A stretch of 64,000 nucleotides of DNA, from the NCBI GenBank assembly GCA_021521415.1, contig JAIQDT010000226.1, positions 1,486,501 through 1,550,500 of the forward strand. Reading direction: 5' to 3'. Of the stretch, positions 58,476 to 64,000 are shown in pieces. Source of the stretch: Bidens hawaiensis. Taxonomy: Eukaryota > Streptophyta > Magnoliopsida > Asterales > Asteraceae. Each line of letters begins with the position of its first letter. The first letter of the stretch is position 1. Made by a program: the position numbers and the translations under genes. A model generated the notes under the pieces. It was given only the letters and a program-made list of their open reading frames with translations. It was not told the DNA's origin and did not search any database.

Positions 58476-59158
58476 AAGTATGTTATTAATACGTGACACG
58501 AAAGTAATTGCTCACTCATGTATCGTATCACAATTTTACTTGTTTAAGTCACACACGATTCACAAACGAAACACGAAACATGTTACGTGCATAGGTATTA
58601 TGTGCCGAGTCTAGAGACTCGTTAAACATTCCGATACTTAGAAAATCTCTTTGTTATTTTAGAACGCTAGAGAGTTTTCTACGACGCGCATCACTCGGTG
58701 ATCTAGATCGGATATTCTTCGCAAACAGTGAGTTCACTTACCCCACTCTTAAACTGTTTTCAAACGTTTTTCACTTGGGGGAGATAACATACTCCGATAA
58801 ACATATTTTCTGAGATAAACGCATATGAAAGATTTTGTTATAAATTATATATCACTTGTAAAGGCTAAGCGGCATACGTAACATTTGAAGTCCCACACAT
58901 CGGACCGGTTAATATTTGGAATAGCGAGTCACTTTTGGGTAGTACTACTGGGTTTGACAAACCCCACCCGACGCTAAGCTCAACTGGAGGTTGAGTGGGT
59001 GTAAATTTTGGCTAACACTTACCATGGTCTGGAGGACCTGGTGACGGGCACTTGATAAACAGTCAGCTTCGGTCGCGAACCACTTAGCGATACTTGTTGT
59101 ATAGATTAGCTACCTATCGATATATGATTTGACATAACACTATCTGGTAATGCAAAAC

Positions 59159-59300
59159 ACTTAAACGCTGTAACGTGGTTACACACTTAAACGCTGTAAC
59201 GTGGTTACACACTCAAACGCTGTAACGTGGTTACACACTCAAACGTCGTAACGGGGTTACGCAACATTTAAACGTCGTAACGAGGTTACGCAAAACGCTA
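59159..59300 (+). repeat. About 26-bp palindromic minisatellite, five copies
   Basis: Units of the form CTCAAACGCTGTAACGTGG followed by TTACACA; each carries the palindrome GTAACGTGGTTAC. The last two units are diverged (GTAACGGGGTTAC, GTAACGAGGTTAC) but keep the palindrome. Confidence 0.92.
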
Positions 59301-59625
59301 AACGATTTATCTTATTTTAACTTGTGAACTCACCAACCTTGTGTTGACACTTTTAGTATGTTATTCTCAGGTAGCCGAGGCGGGCGCGCGGTTTAGGAGC
59401 ATGCATTAATTGAAAACATCTTTATTCTGCAAACTTAATTTTAACAATTACATTTGGTTTTAAGTCGTCCTGCGTGACGCAACTTTTGAATTAAGGTTTT
59501 ACGCTTCCGCACTTATTTACATTTAAACGTTTTTCTTTGGTTTGATTATAACTAATGATTCCGATCCTGCCAGTTCACACCCTCTGACGGTAAAACTCCG
59601 TTAGTGGATTTTGAGGGTGTGACAC

Positions 59626-59630
59626 TGGTG
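59626..59630 (+). repeat. CTGGT target duplication, right
   Basis: Partner of 56899-56903. Confidence 0.92.
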
Positions 59631-62600
59631 AATCTTATCGGTGGTTTCCTGAATTAAATCGGATCTTGAAATTTGAGTATCACCTACTTCTGTCCAACAT
59701 AGTGGTGATCTACATTTTCGCCCGTATAGAGCTTCATAAGGTGCTGCTTGTATACTACTGTGATAACTGTTATTGTAAGAGAATTCAATGAGCGGGAGGT
59801 GTTGATCCCAATTCCCTTTGAAGTCCAGTACACAAGCACGAAGTAAATCTTCTAAGGTTTGGATGGTTCGTTCGGATTGACCATCAGTTTGGGGATGGTA
59901 AGCTGTACTTAGGTCAATTCGGGTTCCCAAGGCTTCTTGTACTGCTTGCCAGAAATGTGAAGTAAAGTGACTGTCTCGATCGGAAATAATCGAAAGAGGT
60001 ACTCCGTGTCGAGATACTATTTCATCAATGTAAATTTGAGCGAGTTTTTCGGTGGTGTAGTTGTTACGGATGGGAATAAAGTGTGCGGATTTGGTTAACC
60101 GGTCCACAATTACCCAAATTGCGTTGTGTCCTCGAGAGGTTTTAGGAAGGTGTGTCACAAAGTCCATGGTAATTTGTTCCCATTTCCATTGTGGGATTTC
60201 GGGTTGTTGTAACATTCCCGAAGGTTTTTGGTATTCCGCCTTTACCCTTGCACATGTTGCACATTTACTTACATACACGGCTATATCCTTTTTCATACCA
60301 GGCCACCAATAAAATTCTTTAACATCCTTATACATCTTATCAGCACCTGGATGAATAGAATATTTGGATTTGTGTGCTTCATCAAATATCAGCTTTCGGA
60401 GTTTATGAAGTGTTGGAATCCAGACCCGGTTTTTGTAATAATATACTTCATCAATTTTCTTCTCAAAATTCTTTTCATTTCCATGTAGTTCTTCTTTTTC
60501 TAGTTGATCTGCCTTCAAGGCCTCATCTTGTGCAACGCGAACTTGTTCGGTTAGGCTGTTTTGAACAATCATTCCGAGTGCTCGTACCCTTAATGGTCTG
60601 ATTCTGTCTTTTCGGCTTAAAGCATCAGCTACTACGTTGGCTTTACCCGGATGGTATTTAATCTCACAATCATAATCATTTAACAGTTCTACCCATCTCC
60701 TTTGTCTCATGTTTAGCTCTTTCTGATCGAATATGTGTTGTAGGCTTTTGTGATCAGTATAGATGGTACATTTAGTGCCATACAAGTAATGTCTCCAAAT
60801 CTTCAATGCAAAGATAACTGCTCCCAATTCCAAATCATGGGTCGTATAATTCTTTTCATGTACTTTTAATTGTCGGGAAGCATATGCTATTACTTTCTTT
60901 CTTTGCATCAGTACGCATCCTAAACCTTTACGAGATGCGTCACAATATACCACCAATTCATCAGTTCCATCTGGAAGGCTTAATATTGGAGCCTCACATA
61001 ACTTCTGTTTTAACGTTTGGAAGGCCATTTCTTGTTCTTCTCCCCATTCATATGTTCGATCTTTTTGAGTTAGGAGGGTTAGAGGTTGTGCAATACTTGA
61101 AAAATTTTCAATGAATCTCCTATAATACCCGGCTAGTCCTAAGAATTGATGAATTTCTCTTGGTGACTTAGGCACTTGCCAATTCTTAATAGCCTCAATT
61201 TTACTTGGGTCTACTTGGATCCCTTGATGGTTCACAATGTGTCCCAAAAACTGTACTTCTTGTAGCCAAAACTCACATTTGGACAACTTTGCGTATAACT
61301 TCTCTTGCCTCAATAATTTTAAGATTTCCCGCAAATGTTGTTCGTGTTCCTCCTTACTTCTCGAGTATATCAAAATGTCATCGATAAACACTATCACGAA
61401 CTTGTCAAGGTAAGGTTTGCAAACTCGGTTCATGAGGTCCATAAACACTGCAGGTGCGTTTGTCAACCCAAACGACATAACCAAGAATTCATAGTGACCA
61501 TACCGAGTTCGGAAAGCTGTTTTTGGTATGTCTTCTTTCTGAATTCTTACTTGATGATAACCAGATCTAAGATCAATTTTTGAAAAATACTTCGCACCTT
61601 GGAGCTGATCGAACAAGTCATCAATTCGAGGTAAGGGGTATCTATTCTTTATAGTCACTTTATTCAATTCCCGATAATTAATACACATTCGAAAACTCCC
61701 ATCCTTCTTCTTTACAAACAACACTGGTGCTCCCCACGGTGAGTAACTAGGGCGAATAAAACCCCTGTCCAGTAATTCTTGTAACTGGTTGGACAGTTCT
61801 TGCATTTCAGAAGGTGCAAGTCTATAAGGTGCCTTAGCAATGGGCGCTGCTCCCGGTATCAAGTCAATACGGAATTCAACTTGTCGGGTCGGTGGTAAAC
61901 CAGGCAACTCATCGGGAAATATATCTGAATACTCGTGTACCACTGGGATGTCTTCCATTCGTTTTTCCTCGGGTTCCTTAACTGTTACACTCGCCAAGTA
62001 TAAAGTACAACCTTGGCGTAAATATCTCAATGCCTTAAGTTGAGATATGAGAGGCAGTACCGTACCAGATTTCTCACCTTGAACAATCATAGCTTCATCA
62101 TTCGAAAGAGGTATCCTAACGGTCTTATCCTTACAGACAATTTCAGCTTTATACTTAGTTAGCCAGTCCATACCGACTATAACATCGAAACTTCCCAATT
62201 CTACTGGAAGTAAATCAATAAGGAATGGGTGGTCGTTTAGGATAAGGGAACAGTCTCGGACTATTCGGTTAACAAGTATAGGCTTACCGTTAGCGAGTTC
62301 TATAGTATATGGTTTTGTTAGTTCACTAACCGGCATATTTTCTAAAGGTAAGAAGTTAACAGATATGAAACTTCTATCGGCACCCGTATCAAACAAAACT
62401 GAAGCATACTGACCCGAAACTAAGAATGTACCTGTCACCACATTCGGATCATGACGCGCTTCACCCGGTCCTAATACAAACGCGCGTCCCTTAGCTGCAT
62501 TGGAGGTTGATGATTGTGCTTGGTTCTGCCTTCTCACTGCACCCGGGTTCAAATTGGGGCAGTATCTCCGAAAGTGTTTCGTACTGCCACATTCATAACA

Positions 62601-63899
62601 GGCACGGAGGTTCGTGGTAGGTAGGGTTTGTTGGTTGAGTTGTGGGCGGGTTGATTGAGGTCGAGGTAGTTGAGTTGATTGCGGTGGACGGTTAACAATG
62701 TTGGTGGGGGTTCTACAGTTGGGGGCATAGTGTCCCGTTCTTCCACACTTTTGACAAACGATCGGTTTGCAATCACCCACATGATGAAAGTTACATCTTC
62801 TGCACTTCGGTAACGTCCCTTTATAGGTCTCTTGTTTTACATCAGAACTGGTCATGGCATAACTTCGAGTATTCGGACGAGTCCGCTTGTTTTGAGGGTT
62901 TCCTTGCATTCTTGTCCTATAATCAGTTCGTTTTAAACTTGTTGTTTCACCTGGCATCCTTATCACTCCACTTCTTATTAGATCAAAAGTAACGACACCC
63001 GTTTGAGATACAGCACTTTCTAATGTCGGGTGGGCAACTGAATTCACTATACTTCTCACGGCAGGGGTCAGTCCCCAGATATAACGTTCAATTCGTTTCG
63101 CTTCCGGTGTAACTAACCACGGAACTAAGCGGGACAGTTCGTTAAAATGATTCGTGTATCCCACATGGTCCGCTCCTTTCATTTCCAGATTCCATAACTC
63201 GTGTTCCAACCTCTGAATCTCACTTTTAGGACAAAAATGCTCTAGCATGAGGGTTTTTAATTCAGTCCATGACATACGATTAATAGCATCTTGTCCCCTT
63301 ATTTGGACTACCGTGTTCCACCACATCAACGCTTGATCTAGAAACATACTGGTAGCAAATTTGACCACGCGGTTCGGTGGACACTCACTGATATTAATTA
63401 CTGATTCGGTCTTTTCTATCCATTTGACCAGTCCGCTAGGTCCTTCAATACCCTTAAACTCAATCGGTTTACATGATGTAAATTGTTTGTATAAGTACTC
63501 CTGACGCGGGGGTTCTCGGTTATTATTATTGTTATTATCGGTATTGGCCCGAGTATTATCATTATTAGTTGTGTTAACAACCGGTACAGGGTTCGGGATA
63601 TTATCAGGGTGCACAACAGGTTCTGGGTTCCCAGTGACATTCATAGTTGGGAGAGTGTTATTATTATTTATGACATTATCAGTATTCACCGGGGTAGTAA
63701 CACCCGGGGCTACATTAGTGTCCGGCGGAGGTGTATTAACAGTGGCCGTGGTGGTGGTCGTAGGTTGATTAACAGTATTGTTAGCACGTATGCCTGCAGT
63801 GACTTGTGTTACAATTGTTGGTATCACTGCTTGTAGTTGACGAGCAATCATTGCGGCCACTTTCGCCTCAGACAAAGGGTTTGTTTTCTTCGGAGCCAT
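59631..63899 (-). CDS. Chromovirus gag-pol polyprotein, interrupted in integrase
   Basis: One open frame from ATG at 63899 to the insertion (host residues about 1-1423; the frame reads on a few codons into the LTR to a stop at about 59601). The first 120 residues are Thr/Asn/Pro-rich. A gag capsid core lies at about 150-300. Zinc knuckles [14 protein letters not shown] (about 380) and [14 protein letters not shown] (about 431) follow, then protease [11 protein letters not shown] (about 500). RT runs 690-880 with [10 protein letters not shown] and FIDDIL (about 836); RNase H starts near VVYCDAS (about 985). The integrase HHCC finger is HPGADK...CATC (about 1185-1215), with DDE at TMDFV, SDRDSHF and DGQSERT (about 1243, 1308, 1341). 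Supplies capsid, protease and enzymes for retrotransposition. All catalytic motifs are present; only the solo LTR breaks it. Confidence 0.93.
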
Positions 63900-64000
63900 T
63901 CTATAGAATAATCAATTATATAATAATCAATATCGTTTCACTATGATCAACACAACTTTACGATATTACACCTTCACAACACATAACTATGCCAAAGAAA
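63900..64000 (-). other. Chromovirus 5' leader (partial)
   Basis: AT-rich, non-coding; the primer-binding site and 5' LTR must lie beyond the window. Confidence 0.6.

Larger units (their letters stand above)
56904..59625 (+). mobile_element. Solo LTR (2722 bp) inserted in chromovirus integrase
   Basis: Starts TGTGACAATCGTC and ends GAGGGTGTGACA with exact CTGGT duplications and no element genes. A CTATAAATATA box at about 57260 and the CACCAACCTTGTGTTGACA block near 59330 set the orientation as +, opposite to the host element. Small frames inside are not supported as genes. It contains two minisatellites, listed separately. Confidence 0.92.
53297..64000 (-). mobile_element. Tekay-type chromovirus (Ty3/gypsy), minus strand, runs off window
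   Basis: Order on minus: leader (63900-64000), gag-protease-RT-RNase H-integrase frame, chromodomain-like tail, polypurine tract, 3' LTR. The 5' LTR lies beyond 64000. The frame is open apart from one solo-LTR insertion at 56904-59625, so the element is comparatively young. The tail ([16 protein letters not shown]) is the chromodomain-like end of the Tekay/Del clade. Confidence 0.9.

Noticed and set aside
60061..63836. Plus-strand frames opposite the chromovirus pol
   Set aside because: They are antisense shadows of the open gag-pol frame.

Overview
This window is plant nuclear DNA, AT-rich and dominated by nested, mostly decayed transposable elements. One gene looks intact and host-encoded: a three-exon R2R3-MYB transcription factor of the anthocyanin type (51685-52545, +). 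The mix of Tekay-type chromoviruses, Sirevirus-type Copia elements with an extra 3' reading frame, CACTA elements and Helitrons with a CCGCCGCAACG hairpin suggests a eudicot, probably Asteraceae. That placement rests on remembered resemblance and was not tested by a search.

Layout. 1-2151 holds a promoter-like stretch but no recognisable gene. 2181-5374 is a decayed non-LTR retrotransposon (+) with a reverse transcriptase followed by a Zn-finger and a restriction-like endonuclease, bounded by 29-bp direct repeats. 5404-8345 holds a tandem duplication, a Helitron 3' end and the end of a Ty3/gypsy LTR. 8346-15681 and 15682-26775 are two head-to-tail, 5'-truncated Sirevirus-like Copia elements. 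Each has a pol remnant, a non-coding spacer rich in an element-specific short palindromic word, an env-position reading frame, a polypurine tract and a 3' LTR. A 3.4-kb CACTA element with an ATT target duplication splits the second env-position frame. 26830-29838 is a dead Tekay-like gypsy copy. 29839-34330 carries minus-strand remnants of a Sirevirus 3' end and an Athila 5' end. 34320-35290 is another Copia RT/RNase H fragment. 36223-44445 is a decayed gypsy 5' end containing a foldback element in (TA)n, a Helitron and a solo LTR with TCATG duplications. 44446-50601 contains a 308-bp perfect direct repeat flanking a roughly 85-95-bp tandem array and an intron-containing gag-like gene.

The MYB gene follows, about 1.1 kb from the last repeat. 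Downstream of it, the end of a second CACTA element is interrupted by a minus-strand Tekay chromovirus (53297 to beyond 64000). Its gag-pol frame is open except for a 2.7-kb solo LTR with CTGGT target duplications. The inferred insertion order there is CACTA, then chromovirus, then solo LTR.

No tRNA, rRNA, CRISPR or bacterial-style operon was seen. The most interesting signals are the endonuclease-bearing LINE, the element-specific palindromic words shared by U3 and the pre-env spacer of Sirevirus-like elements, and the repeat-rich upstream region of the pigment-type MYB.
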